A model generated the notes under the pieces. It ran no database searches and was not told the origin of the DNA. It worked only from the letters and a program-made list of their open reading frames with translations. The position numbers and the translations under genes are program-made. Positions 44,049 to 53,298 of a DNA stretch of 64,000 nt are shown piece by piece. This stretch comes from Ruminococcaceae bacterium KH2T8. Lineage in GTDB: Bacteria > Bacillota > Clostridia > Saccharofermentanales > Saccharofermentanaceae. The stretch's first letter is position 1. The number at the start of each line of letters is the position of its first letter. Location of the stretch: contig FOIY01000003.1 of assembly GCA_900111435.1 (NCBI GenBank), positions 124,001 to 188,000 on the forward strand. Reading direction: 5' to 3'.

Positions 44049-44097
44049 GTCGTAAGAAACGTCGTTTTTTAATTTGAAAATCGACACTTTTAACGAC
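44049..44097. repeat. 49-bp double-dyad element B2
   Basis: GTCGTA-N6-GTCGTT-N13-ATCGAC-N6-AACGAC, 12 bases after B1. Each of the two copies has one mismatched arm, and in different arms. The right flank (TTTTGCCTCGACTCG) matches that of A1. Confidence 0.8.
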
Positions 44098-44167
44098 TTT
44101 TGCCTCGACTCGAAAGCGCGAGGTCGCGCTCCATATTCAAAGGCACGCCGGGTACTCTTATTCATGC

Positions 44168-44204
44168 AAAAAGCCCCGCACCGTCAAAGGTGCGGAGCCG
44201 CTGT
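44168..44204 (-). terminator. Terminator of glmS
   Basis: Minus-strand stem CCGCACC/GGTGCGG with flanking GC pairs and a TTTTTGC tail, 20 bases after the glmS stop. Confidence 0.85.
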
Positions 44205-44224
44205 TCTTTGATCAACTTAGTGTC

Positions 44225-46084
44225 TTACTCGACCGTAACGCTCTTAGCGAGGTTTCTGGGCTTATCTACGTCACAGCCCTTATAGACTGCCATGTAGTAA
44301 GCGAAGAGCTGACAAGGAAGGATCGCAAGGATAGGAGCCATGAGCTCGTCACTGTCGGGGATCACGAACTTTGAGTCACACGAGAAGCTCATTCCGGAGA
44401 ATCTCTCAGGGATTACCGCCCACACCGTAGCGCCTCTTGTAGCAACTTCCTTGATGTTCGATTCCATCTTACCTACGAGATCATCCTGAGTGATGGGGCT
44501 TACGACAAGTGTACCCTCTTCGATAAGAGCGATGGTACCGTGCTTCAACTCACCGCCTGCGTATGCCTCTGAGTGGATATAAGATATCTCCTTAAGCTTC
44601 AGAGATGACTCCATGGAAAGACAGTAATCAAGTCCTCTTCCGATGAAGAATGTGCTCTCAGCATTGAAGTGACGTGAAGCGAACTTGGAGATCTCCTTCT
44701 GCTTATCGAGGATAGCCTGAAGCTTCGCAGGGATAGCAAGAAGTTCCTCCTGATAGTGGATATAATCCTTATCTTCGATCTTGCCCATGATATGAGCGAA
44801 CTTCAATGCGATGAGGTAAAGGCATCCGAGCTGTGTCGTATAAGCCTTTGTGGAAGCGACGGAGATCTCAGGACCTGCCGCCGTATAGAGAACGTAGTCT
44901 GCTTCTCTTGCGATCGTACTTCCGATAACGTTTACGACTGCGAGAGTCTTGCTTCCGAGTTCCTTTGCCTTCTTCATGGCATTTCTCGTATCGAGCGTCT
45001 CACCTGACTGTGAGATAACGATCGTAAGCGTCTTATCATCAACGATAGGATCAGAGTAGATAAACTCACTTGCTACACCGCATACAACGGGGATGCGGCA
45101 CATCTTCTCGATGAGATACTTTGCTACGCATCCTGCGTGATAAGCAGTACCGCATGCGATGATATTGATATTTCTAAGGCTCTCGAGATATTCCTTCGTA
45201 ACGTCGAAATGCTCGAGCATGATGTCGTTATCCTTGATACGGGGAGATACGGTCGCATCGAACACCTTGGGTTCTTCGAACATCTCCTTGAGCATGAAGT
45301 GAGCATATCCGCCCTTCTGTGCTGCATTGGAATCCCAATTGACCTTGTCGATCGTGTATTCTACGGGCTCGCCGTGGATATCCGTGATCTCGATGGAATC
45401 CTTTGTCATCGTAAGTACGCAGTCATCAGCGAGGAAGATAACATCCTTTGTATACTCGATCATGGCAGTAACGTCGGAAGCGATGAAGTTCTCATTCTTA
45501 CCTACGCCTACTACGATCGGGTTATCCTTCTTCGCGCATACGAGCTTATCAGGCTCATCTACGCAGAGAACACAGAAAGCATAAGTACCCTCGATATCGA
45601 GGAGCGCTCTTCTTACGGCGCCGTTGATATCCTTGTCGCCGTTTAAGGAATAATAGTATTCGATGAGCTGGGCAGCTACTTCCGTATCAGTCTCGGAAGC
45701 GAACTTATAGCCCTTCTTCTTCAGGAACTTCTTGAGCTCCGCATAATTCTCGATGATTCCGTTATGAACGACACAGATCTTGCCGTTCATGGACTTATGA
45801 GGATGAGAGTTCTCATCGCTCGGAGCACCGTGGGTAGCCCACCTCGTGTGACCGATACCTGCTGAGATGCTGTTGGTCTTGTTGTCTTCAAGGGTGAATC
45901 CGGCGTCAGCTACTGCCTGCCTCAATTCCTTAACATAACCCTTCTTCTTGATGAGCTCGAGCTTGCCGTCCTGGATAAAGGACACGCCTGCCGAGTCATA
46001 ACCTCTGTATTCCAAAGTCGATAGTCCGTTCAAAAGGATCCCCAGAGTATTCCTGGGACCGATATAGCCGACTATTCCACACAT
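44225..46084 (-). CDS. glmS: Glutamine-fructose-6-phosphate aminotransferase
   Basis: 619 residues, full length. Makes glucosamine-6-phosphate for cell wall from glutamine and fructose-6-P. Cys2 nucleophile at the start (MCGIVGYIG), glutaminase motif GHTRWATHG, two SIS domains with SQSGETLDT and ASTKAYT, and the C-terminal PRNLAKSVTVE. Last gene of the glutamine operon; no glmS ribozyme-like sequence is evident in the 24 bases upstream. Confidence 0.97.
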   Translation of the reverse strand: MCGIVGYIGPRNTLGILLNGLSTLEYRGYDSAGVSFIQDGKLELIKKKGYVKELRQAVADAGFTLEDNKTNSISAGIGHTRWATHGAPSDENSHPHKSMNGKICVVHNGIIENYAELKKFLKKKGYKFASETDTEVAAQLIEYYYSLNGDKDINGAVRRALLDIEGTYAFCVLCVDEPDKLVCAKKDNPIVVGVGKNENFIASDVTAMIEYTKDVIFLADDCVLTMTKDSIEITDIHGEPVEYTIDKVNWDSNAAQKGGYAHFMLKEMFEEPKVFDATVSPRIKDNDIMLEHFDVTKEYLESLRNINIIACGTAYHAGCVAKYLIEKMCRIPVVCGVASEFIYSDPIVDDKTLTIVISQSGETLDTRNAMKKAKELGSKTLAVVNVIGSTIAREADYVLYTAAGPEISVASTKAYTTQLGCLYLIALKFAHIMGKIEDKDYIHYQEELLAIPAKLQAILDKQKEISKFASRHFNAESTFFIGRGLDYCLSMESSLKLKEISYIHSEAYAGGELKHGTIALIEEGTLVVSPITQDDLVGKMESNIKEVATRGATVWAVIPERFSGMSFSCDSKFVIPDSDELMAPILAILPCQLFAYYMAVYKGCDVDKPRNLAKSVTVE

Positions 46085-46108
46085 AAGTATGCTCCTTTAT
46101 AACTTGCA

Positions 46109-47296
46109 TCAAAGCAATTTATCGAGGCGCTCACATGCTTCCTTTGTAGCTTCACAGGTTCCGAAAGCGGTCAGTCTGAAGAAGCCTTCACCGCTCTTTC
46201 CGAATCCTTCTCCGGGTGTTCCGACGATCTGTGCCTCATTGAGCAGAAGATCGAAGAATTCCCAGCTTCCCATGCCGTTAGGGCACTCAAGCCAGATATA
46301 GGGAGAATTCACGCCTCCCGTAAATCTTATCTTTTTTTCCTTAAGAAGTACAGCCAACATTGAGGCATTATTCTTGTAGTAAGCGATATTCTCGCGGCAA
46401 GCGGCCCTTCCTTCGGGCGATAAAGCGCTCTCTGCGGCTCTTTGAACGGGATAGGAAACACCGTTGAACTTTGTTGCCTGACGTCTCTTCCAGAGCTTCA
46501 TAAGGTCGAATCCGTCGGAATTGAGCTTGGAAGGAACTACCGTCCAGCCGCATCTTACCCCGGTAAAGCCCGCGAATTTCGAGAAGGAGCAGATCTCAAC
46601 GGCGCACTCGTCGGCACCCTCGATCTCATAGATCGTATGAGGAAGATCCTCTTCGATAAATGCTTCATAGGCAGAATCAAAGATTATAAGTGATCCTGTC
46701 TCGAGTGCATAGTCGACCCATGCCTTGAGGCCTTCCCTTGTGTATACGGCACCTGTAGGGTTATTGGGGGAGCAAAGATAGATGACTGCTCCGTCGACCT
46801 TGTGGCCGATATCGGAAGGTGTCGGAAGGAATCCGTTATCGATATTTCCGTCAACGAGCGTGATCTTTCGTCCGCTCATGAGATTAGAGTCAACATATAC
46901 GGGATATACGGGATCGGGGATAACGATCTCATTGTCACCCAGGATATCAACGAAATTTCCGAGATCGGACTTCGCACCGTCGGATACGAAGATCGACTCA
47001 GAAGGAACGTCTACACCGAGTCTTGAATAGTGATCGTGGATAGCGTCTTTTAGGAAATCGTAGCCGTACTCCGGGGGATAGCCTCTGAATGTCTCCTTGT
47101 TTCCCATCTCGTCGGCTGCGCTCTTCATGGCGTCAGTTACGACCTTGGGCAGAGGGAGCGTAACGTCACCTATACCCATCCTGATGATCTTCTTGTCGGG
47201 ATGCTCCTCGCTGTACTTACGAACGCGCGATGCGATCTCCGAGAAGAGATATGTTTCCTTGATATTTCCGAAATCCGTGTTTACCTTGATCCTCAT
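46109..47296 (-). CDS. dapL: LL-diaminopimelate aminotransferase
   Basis: 395 residues from ATG 47296, which has GAAAGGAAAT upstream and lies four bases after the pyrG stop. Converts tetrahydrodipicolinate directly to LL-DAP using glutamate. DapL motifs: IRMGIGDVTLPLP, FRGYPPEYGYDFLK, VSDGAKSDLGN, YLCSPNNPTGAVY and the PLP lysine in SFSKFAGFTGVR. Its product is epimerised by DapF, which in this genome is fused to CarB (60575-64000). Confidence 0.95.
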   Translation of the reverse strand: MRIKVNTDFGNIKETYLFSEIASRVRKYSEEHPDKKIIRMGIGDVTLPLPKVVTDAMKSAADEMGNKETFRGYPPEYGYDFLKDAIHDHYSRLGVDVPSESIFVSDGAKSDLGNFVDILGDNEIVIPDPVYPVYVDSNLMSGRKITLVDGNIDNGFLPTPSDIGHKVDGAVIYLCSPNNPTGAVYTREGLKAWVDYALETGSLIIFDSAYEAFIEEDLPHTIYEIEGADECAVEICSFSKFAGFTGVRCGWTVVPSKLNSDGFDLMKLWKRRQATKFNGVSYPVQRAAESALSPEGRAACRENIAYYKNNASMLAVLLKEKKIRFTGGVNSPYIWLECPNGMGSWEFFDLLLNEAQIVGTPGEGFGKSGEGFFRLTAFGTCEATKEACERLDKLL

Positions 47297-47300
47297 TTTC

Positions 47301-48902
47301 TTATTTCCTTTCACTTGATGCCTTTACCAGTCCCTTGAACAGAGGGTGAGCCTTATTGGGTCTGCTCTTGAACTCGGGGTGGTACTGTACGCCTACAAAG
47401 AATCTCTTGTCCTTATACTCTACTGTCTCGACGAGGTTGCCGTCAGGAGACATACCGCTCAATACAAGACCTGCCTTCTCGAGGTCTGCCCTGAAATCGT
47501 TATTGAACTCATATCTGTGGCGATGTCTCTCGTTGATCTCAAGAGCACCATAACATTCGTGCATCTTAGTGCCTTCCTTGATAACGCAGGGGTAGCTGCC
47601 GAGCCTTAACGTTCCGCCCTTTTCGACTTCGTCGCTCTGACCGGGCATGAAGTCTATTACCTTATGTGCGGACTCGGGAGCAAACTCATTAGAGTTGGCA
47701 TCAACCCATCCTGCAAGTCCTCTTGCAGCTTCGATGACCGCGATCTGCATTCCGAGACAGATACCGAGATAAGGTACATCGTGCTCACGGCAGTACTTAG
47801 CCGTTAAGATCATGCCCTCTGTGCCTCTCATGCCGAAGCCGCCCGGAACGATAACACCGTCTACACCGATAAGTGCTTCGTCAACATTTTCTTCTGTTAT
47901 AGTCTCTGAATCGATCCAGTCGATCTTCACTCTTACTCCGAGTGCGAAGCCTGCATGCTGCAATGCCTCGGCTACCGAAAGATATGCGTCGTGAAGCTGT
48001 ACATACTTACCTACGAGACCGATCACGACATCCTTATTACGGTTACGGATAGCGTGGATAAGTGACTCCCACTCGGTAAGATCGGGCTCGGGTACATCGA
48101 GCTTAAGCTTATCGCAGACGATCTGGGACATACCGGATCTTTCGAGCATCAGAGGTGCTTCGTAGAGGATCGGCAGCGTATCGTTCTCGATAACGCATTC
48201 TTCCTTAACGTTACAGAAGTGCGCGATCTTGCTCAGGATATTCTTATCCTCGATGGGCTCATCTGTACGAAGGACGATGATGTCCGGAGATACACCCATT
48301 CCCTGAAGTTCCTTAACGGAGTGCTGAGTGGGCTTTGACTTGTGCTCGCCCGATGCCTTGAGATAAGGCAGAAGGCATACATGTATATAAAGTGAATTCT
48401 CTTTTCCTACTTCGTTTCCGACCTGTCTTATAGCCTCGATGAAAGGCTGGGACTCGATATCACCAGTCGTTCCTCCGACCTCTGTGATAACGATATCGGC
48501 GTCGGACTTTTTACCTACGTTATAGATGAATCTCTTTATCTCATCGGTAATATGAGGGATGATCTGAACCGTATTTCCGAGATACTCTCCCTTTCGCTCC
48601 TTGGCGATAACATTGGAATATACCTTACCTGTCGTAAGGTTCGAGAACTTATTGAGGTCCTCATCGATAAATCTCTCATAGTGTCCGAGATCGAGGTCTG
48701 TCTCGGCTCCGTCTTCGGTTACATAAACCTCACCGTGCTGATAGGGGCTCATGGTTCCCGGATCAACATTGATATAAGGATCGAGCTTTTGAGAGGCTAC
48801 CTTTAATCCTCTCATCTTAAGTAATCTACCCAAAGATGCCGCAGTGATTCCCTTACCGAGTCCTGATACGACTCCGCCTGTTACAAAAATATACTTAGTC
48901 AT
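47301..48902 (-). CDS. pyrG: CTP synthase
   Basis: 533 residues. ATP- and glutamine-dependent amination of UTP. The synthetase part has [35 protein letters not shown] and [11 protein letters not shown]; the glutaminase part has GICLGMQ with the catalytic Cys, and the C-terminal [10 protein letters not shown] histidine-glutamate. In a glutamine operon after the ANTAR gene. Confidence 0.98.
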   Translation of the reverse strand: MTKYIFVTGGVVSGLGKGITAASLGRLLKMRGLKVASQKLDPYINVDPGTMSPYQHGEVYVTEDGAETDLDLGHYERFIDEDLNKFSNLTTGKVYSNVIAKERKGEYLGNTVQIIPHITDEIKRFIYNVGKKSDADIVITEVGGTTGDIESQPFIEAIRQVGNEVGKENSLYIHVCLLPYLKASGEHKSKPTQHSVKELQGMGVSPDIIVLRTDEPIEDKNILSKIAHFCNVKEECVIENDTLPILYEAPLMLERSGMSQIVCDKLKLDVPEPDLTEWESLIHAIRNRNKDVVIGLVGKYVQLHDAYLSVAEALQHAGFALGVRVKIDWIDSETITEENVDEALIGVDGVIVPGGFGMRGTEGMILTAKYCREHDVPYLGICLGMQIAVIEAARGLAGWVDANSNEFAPESAHKVIDFMPGQSDEVEKGGTLRLGSYPCVIKEGTKMHECYGALEINERHRHRYEFNNDFRADLEKAGLVLSGMSPDGNLVETVEYKDKRFFVGVQYHPEFKSRPNKAHPLFKGLVKASSERK

Positions 48903-48920
48903 GAATATATCCTCCGCGCC

Positions 48921-49505
48921 TTACGGCTTTGTATACTCCTTGATTATCTCAGCGGCTACATCCGCCTTGCTCCTTCTCGTATCCATCGCGAGCTTCTCGA
49001 TATATCTGTGAGCTTCCTTCTCGCTCATCGAGAGCACATCGATCAGGAGCCACTTCGCACGATTTACATTCTTGATCTCGGCAAGCTTTTCCTCGAACGA
49101 AGCATTCTTTTTCTCCATCTTGCTCAAACGTCTTCTCGTAGCCTGCAGGAGCTTCAAAGACTGCTTTACTATTGCCTTTGTCGTAGGCTTGGAGACCGTG
49201 AGGATACCGTAGTCCTCGCACTTGTCCGTCACCTCGTCAAAGAACTCCGCGTTAACGCACAGGAGCACTCCGCATCCGCTCGTATCACCCGTGTCGATAG
49301 CAAAGTTGACACCGAACTCGTCAGGGAGAGGAGTATTTACGATAACGATATCGTAGTCGCGCTCAAGGAGCATTCTTCTTCCTTCTCCGACATTTCCTAC
49401 TACCTCACACGAGAACTCCTCGGGAGGCATTATCGAGGCGAGGACCTGATTGAACTTCTCATTAGCAGAGACTATGAGCGCACTATATGAGCTCTCTGTG
49501 ATCAA
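48921..49505 (-). CDS. ANTAR-domain antitermination regulator
   Basis: 194 residues, TTG start with GGAGGTGAGG upstream. A receiver-like N-terminal fold (ALIVSANEKFNQVL, YDIVIVNTPLPDEFG) that lacks the full aspartate pocket, a coiled-coil, then an ANTAR domain (about 130-190: VNRAKWLLIDVLSMSEKEAHRYIEKLAMDTRRSK as split helices). ANTAR proteins bind hairpin pairs in nascent RNA and prevent termination. It is encoded right after glutamine synthetase, and both divergent glutamine synthetase transcripts have leader terminators, so these are its likely targets. Confidence 0.88.
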   Translation of the reverse strand: MITESSYSALIVSANEKFNQVLASIMPPEEFSCEVVGNVGEGRRMLLERDYDIVIVNTPLPDEFGVNFAIDTGDTSGCGVLLCVNAEFFDEVTDKCEDYGILTVSKPTTKAIVKQSLKLLQATRRRLSKMEKKNASFEEKLAEIKNVNRAKWLLIDVLSMSEKEAHRYIEKLAMDTRRSKADVAAEIIKEYTKP

Positions 49506-49585
49506 TTGTCCTCACCTCCTTGTTCGGTATTTGTATTTATTTGTAAAAGATCGTCAGATCCCAGAGGGTCACCTCTTAAAAAAAA

Positions 49586-50782
49586 TCACTTAATGTAGCA
49601 GTCAGCAACCTCGGAAGCGAGCACATTCTTTACGAACTCACTCTCGGAAGCCTTTTCCCTGGCCTGCTTCAAAGTAAGAGGAAGCGCCTCAAAGGCACCG
49701 CCTACTGATTCGGGATCTTCGTTAGTGGGAGCCTGAAGCTCATACTCATTAAGAATACCCTCGAGTGCAGCCTCGATAAGAAGTGCATTCGTAAGATAGG
49801 GATTGGAGTTGGCATCAGGTGACCTGAGCTGTGCATAGTGATGTGTTCCCGTTACGGGAGGGATCCTGATGAGCTGGCTCCTGTGATCTCTCGACCATGT
49901 AACATATCTTGGAGCACTGCCCTCACCGAGTCTGTCATAAGACTCTTCCTTGGGATTAAAGAATACGGTGCACTCACAGATGTGCTTGAGTATTCCTGCG
50001 ATGGCATTGGGAAGGATCTGTGATCCGTCGTCCTTACAAGCTCTGAGATTAATATGGTATCCGTTTCCGGGATAACCCTTCAGGGGCTTGGGACTGAAGT
50101 CTGCATAAAGACCATTCCTTGCTGCGATAGTCTTAACAACAGTAATAAAAGTGGATACATTATCAGCAGCCGTAAGAGGATCGGAACTCTTAAAGTCGAT
50201 CTCGTTTTGTCCGGGGCCTGCCTCGTGATGAGAATTAGTGGGCTGGATACCCATCCGCTCGAGCGTAAGGCATATCTCTCTTCTTACATTCTCACCTTTA
50301 TCGAGAGGTGCGATATCCATATATCCGGCGTGATCGTAAGGGATATCAGTGGGATTACCGTCCTCATCCGTCTTAAAGAGATAGAACTCCATCCTGGAGC
50401 CGAACTGGAAGTTGATGCCGTGGCTCTTAGCCTTTGCAACAGCGTCCTTGAGGATGCGTCTCGTATCAGCCTCGAAAGGCGTACCGTTGTGGTACTTGAT
50501 ATCACAGAACATCCTTATTACCTTACCGTGATCGGGACGCCAAGGAAGGAGCGTCGTAGTCGACACGTCGGGATGCAGAAAAAGGTCTGCTCTGGTCGTC
50601 TCGGCAAAGCCGTTTATAAACGATCCGTTAAAGGGTATGCCGTGCTTGAAAGCTCTCGCGAGATCTGAAGGCATTACCGATATATTCTTGGGTGTACCGA
50701 ACACATCGCAGAAGGCAAGTCTTATGAACTTGATATCCTCTTCTTCGATATATTGCATGAATTCTTCCTTAGTGCAATCCAT
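49586..50782 (-). CDS. Glutamine synthetase, short type I-like
   Basis: 398 residues, shorter than GlnA (about 440-470). Ammonia plus glutamate to glutamine. GS motifs: FCDVFGTPKN, DPxxxP-like LLPWRPD, GSRMEFYLF, NSHHEAGPGQNEIDF, GNGYHIN, and RIPPVTGTHHYAQLRSPDANSNPYL (catalytic loop, in parts). The adenylylation loop is not evident. First gene of GS-ANTAR-pyrG-dapL-glmS. Start ATG 50782 is nine bases after GGAGG. Confidence 0.9.
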   Translation of the reverse strand: MDCTKEEFMQYIEEEDIKFIRLAFCDVFGTPKNISVMPSDLARAFKHGIPFNGSFINGFAETTRADLFLHPDVSTTTLLPWRPDHGKVIRMFCDIKYHNGTPFEADTRRILKDAVAKAKSHGINFQFGSRMEFYLFKTDEDGNPTDIPYDHAGYMDIAPLDKGENVRREICLTLERMGIQPTNSHHEAGPGQNEIDFKSSDPLTAADNVSTFITVVKTIAARNGLYADFSPKPLKGYPGNGYHINLRACKDDGSQILPNAIAGILKHICECTVFFNPKEESYDRLGEGSAPRYVTWSRDHRSQLIRIPPVTGTHHYAQLRSPDANSNPYLTNALLIEAALEGILNEYELQAPTNEDPESVGGAFEALPLTLKQAREKASESEFVKNVLASEVADCYIK

Positions 50783-50815
50783 GTGTCGTCCTCCGTATAG
50801 TTTTGCAAATAAAAG

Positions 50816-50868
50816 AAAAAGCGCCCATCCGTGACAGTACGTCTGTCAAGGATGAACGCCGTTGTTCA
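50816..50868 (-). promoter_or_regulatory. Leader attenuator of the GS-ANTAR operon
   Basis: A terminator GCGTTCATCC/GGATGGGCGC with inner GACAG/CTGTC and a TTTTTCTTTT tail (50816-50859) lies 34 bases before the GS ATG. A competing hairpin at the 5' end of the RNA, TGAAC-AACGGC-GTTCA (50868-50853), uses part of the terminator's 5' arm; its six-base loop has A at 1 and G at 4, the pattern described for ANTAR target loops. A canonical second hairpin is not obvious. Confidence 0.6.
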
Positions 50869-50875
50869 CGTAAGA

Positions 50876-50904
50876 AATTTATCACTAAGAAGATCGTATG
50901 TCAA
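50876..50904 (-). promoter_or_regulatory. Promoter of GS-ANTAR-pyrG-dapL-glmS
   Basis: -35 TTGACA (50904-50899), 17-base spacer, -10 TAAATT (50881-50876); start near 50869 at the base of the leader hairpin. Confidence 0.7.
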
Positions 50905-50951
50905 CAAATTGTAACCATGAGCCGACTCGAAATCTTTTTTGAAATTCGCTA

Positions 50952-50981
50952 TTGACAAACGATCTGCAAGAGCGGTATAGT
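50952..50981 (+). promoter_or_regulatory. glnN promoter
   Basis: -35 TTGACA (50952-50957), 18-base spacer, -10 TATAGT (50976-50981), divergent from the GS operon promoter 48 bases away. Confidence 0.7.
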
Positions 50982-51003
50982 TGCGTCAGAAAACAAAACG
51001 AAC

Positions 51004-51052
51004 GGCAAAGGCGCCGCAGATTCAATAGTCTGTGGTGCCTTTGTCGTTTTTT
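51004..51052 (+). terminator. Leader terminator of glnN
   Basis: A 17-bp stem (GGCAAAGGCGCCGCAGA with its complement, three G-U pairs) and an 8-base loop, followed by TTTTTT. It stands between the promoter and the glnN ATG at 51088, so glnN expression needs antitermination. Confidence 0.8.
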
Positions 51053-51087
51053 ACGTTTGATCAAAAATCATAAAAGGAGAGATCAAC

Positions 51088-53175
51088 ATGAAGAACACAG
51101 CAGAGATCTTCGGCGAGAATGTTTTCAGCGAGAGCGTCATGAAGGAAAGACTTCCCAAGGAAACATTCAAGGAAGTAAAGAACGCTATCGACAATGGTCA
51201 TCGCCTCTCCCAGGAAGCAGCTAACGTAGTTGCAAACGAGATGAAGCAATGGGCCATCGAAAAGGGTTGTACACACTACACTCACTGGTTCCAGCCCATG
51301 ACAGGCATCACAGCCGAGAAGCACGACAGTTTCATCAGCCCCACAGACGAGGGCAAGGTTATCCTCAGATTCTCCGGCAAGGAACTTACACAGGGTGAGC
51401 CCGATGCATCTTCCTTCCCTTCCGGCGGCCTTAGAGCAACATTCGAGGCAAGAGGTTATACAGCATGGGATCCTACATCCTTCGCTTTCATCAAAGAAGG
51501 CGTCCTTTGCATCCCCACAGCATTCTGCTCCTACGGCGGCGAGGCACTCGATAAGAAGACTCCTCTCCTTCGTTCGATGGAAGCGATCAACAAGCAGGCG
51601 GTACGTGTATTGAAGCTCTTCGGCAACGAAGACGTTAACAGCGTTAAGACAACAGTAGGTCCCGAGCAGGAGTACTTCCTCATCGATGCAGAAGGATACA
51701 ATGCAAGAAGAGACCTTATCTATACAGGCAGAACACTCTTTGGAGCTACACCTCCTAAGGGACAGCAGATGGAAGATCACTACTTCGGTGTTATCAAGCC
51801 CAGAGTACAGGCTTTCATGAAGGACTTGAACGATGAGCTCTGGAAGCTCGGTATCCTTGCTACAACAGAGCATAACGAGGTTGCTCCTTCTCAGCACGAG
51901 TTGGCTCCCATCTTCACAACAACAAACATCGCTACTGATCACAACCAGCTTACGATGGAGATCATGAAGAAGGTAGCACAGAAGCATGGTCTTGTATGTC
52001 TCCTTCACGAGAAGCCTTTCGCAGGCGTTAACGGTTCCGGTAAGCACAACAACTGGTCCATCAGTACAGACACAGGCGTTAACCTTCTCGAGCCCGGTGA
52101 TACACCTTACGAGAATGCTCAGTTCCTGCTCTTCCTTACAGCAGTTATCAGAGCAGTAGATGATTATCAGGATCTTCTCCGTATCTCCGTTGCATCCGCA
52201 GGTAACGATCACAGACTCGGTGCTAACGAGGCACCTCCGGCTGTTATCTCCATCTTCCTCGGTTCCGAGCTCACAGAGATCCTCGATGCTATCGAGAATG
52301 ACACACCTTACGGCGCTAAGGAAAAGGAACTCCTCAAGATCGGCGTGCACGTACTTCCCAAGTTCCCTAAGGATACGACAGACCGTAACAGAACATCACC
52401 TTTCGCATTCACGGGTAATAAGTTCGAGTTCAGAATGCTGGGTTCCGCATCTTCCATCGCTCTTCCCAACACTGTTCTCAATACGGCAGTTGCAGAGATC
52501 TTGAAGCAGTATGCTGATAAGCTCGAGGGTGCATCCGATTTCACATCTGCTCTTCACGATCTCATCAAGAGCGAGATCAAGGCTCATAAGAGGATCATCT
52601 TCAACGGTAACGGTTACGATGACGCTTGGATCGCAGAGGCAGAGAAGAGAGGTCTTTCGAACCTTAAGACTACACCTGATGCAGTTGCTCATTACCTCGA
52701 CAAGAAGAACGTAGAGCTATTCACTGCTCACAAGGTATATTCCGAGATCGAGATGCAGTCCAGACACGAAGTATTCCTCGACAAGTACTGCAAGCTCCTT
52801 CACATCGAAGCAATGACGATGCTCGAGATGGCAAAGCAGGATATCCTTCCCGCAGTAAGCGCTTACTCTTCTTCCCTTGCAGAGAACATCATCTCCAAGG
52901 ATCAGATCGGTATCAAGAGCGAGTTCGAGCAGAATACACTCAATGATATCTCAGCTGACATGAAGGCAGCATTCGAAGCTTACACGGCTCTTTCCGATTC
53001 GATCGTAAAGGTCGAGGAAGAAGAAGATCTCGTAGCTAAGGCTGATACTTATAAGGATACAGTCAAGGCACAGATGGAAGACCTTCGTAAAGCTTGTGAC
53101 AAGCTCGAGACGGAGACGGCAGCAGATTACTGGCCGTTCCCCACATACGGCGAATTGCTCTTCGCAGTAAGATAA
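51088..53175 (+). CDS. glnN: Glutamine synthetase type III
   Basis: 695 residues, the size of GSIII. Motifs of the family: [18 protein letters not shown] at the N-terminus, [76 protein letters not shown] and a long helical C-terminus. Ammonium assimilation; AAAAGGAGAGATC before the ATG. Located between the leader terminator and the ammonium transporter, so it is expressed with nitrogen status. Strong codon bias suggests high expression. Confidence 0.97.
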   Translation: MKNTAEIFGENVFSESVMKERLPKETFKEVKNAIDNGHRLSQEAANVVANEMKQWAIEKGCTHYTHWFQPMTGITAEKHDSFISPTDEGKVILRFSGKELTQGEPDASSFPSGGLRATFEARGYTAWDPTSFAFIKEGVLCIPTAFCSYGGEALDKKTPLLRSMEAINKQAVRVLKLFGNEDVNSVKTTVGPEQEYFLIDAEGYNARRDLIYTGRTLFGATPPKGQQMEDHYFGVIKPRVQAFMKDLNDELWKLGILATTEHNEVAPSQHELAPIFTTTNIATDHNQLTMEIMKKVAQKHGLVCLLHEKPFAGVNGSGKHNNWSISTDTGVNLLEPGDTPYENAQFLLFLTAVIRAVDDYQDLLRISVASAGNDHRLGANEAPPAVISIFLGSELTEILDAIENDTPYGAKEKELLKIGVHVLPKFPKDTTDRNRTSPFAFTGNKFEFRMLGSASSIALPNTVLNTAVAEILKQYADKLEGASDFTSALHDLIKSEIKAHKRIIFNGNGYDDAWIAEAEKRGLSNLKTTPDAVAHYLDKKNVELFTAHKVYSEIEMQSRHEVFLDKYCKLLHIEAMTMLEMAKQDILPAVSAYSSSLAENIISKDQIGIKSEFEQNTLNDISADMKAAFEAYTALSDSIVKVEEEEDLVAKADTYKDTVKAQMEDLRKACDKLETETAADYWPFPTYGELLFAVR

Positions 53176-53200
53176 GCGCACAAATAAACTCAACATAAAA

Positions 53201-53271
53201 AGAAAGCGGCCTACGGCAGTCCGACTCCCTTCCCGGTTACGGGAACAGTTGAACTGCCGTAGTTGCTTTCT
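53201..53271 (+). other. Branched hairpin between glnN and amtB
   Basis: AGAAAGC ... GCTTTCT and CTACGGCAGT ... ACTGCCGTAG stems in series, with an inner TTCCCG-GTTA-CGGGAA hairpin. It ends in TAAAAAG, not a T-run, so it is unlikely to be a plain terminator; it may set the amount of amtB made relative to glnN or be a regulator target. Confidence 0.6.
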
Positions 53272-53298
53272 AAAAAGAATCGAAAAGGAGAATTACTT

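Noticed and set aside
25383-44097. Integron attC sites
   Set aside because: The paired-arm layout is reminiscent, but the GTTRRRY/RYYYAAC core boxes and an integrase are absent, and C1 pairs its arms in an interleaved way that does not fold like attC.
46085-46108. glmS ribozyme upstream of glmS
   Set aside because: Only 24 bases separate dapL and glmS, too few for the ribozyme.
51061-52350. 429-residue minus-strand frame
   Set aside because: Antisense of glnN; rich in Cys and Leu as expected for a reverse frame of a codon-biased gene, with no ribosome site.
53201-53271. Intrinsic terminator between glnN and amtB
   Set aside because: The structure is strong but is followed by TAAAAAG on the plus strand; without a T-run it is listed as a structured element.
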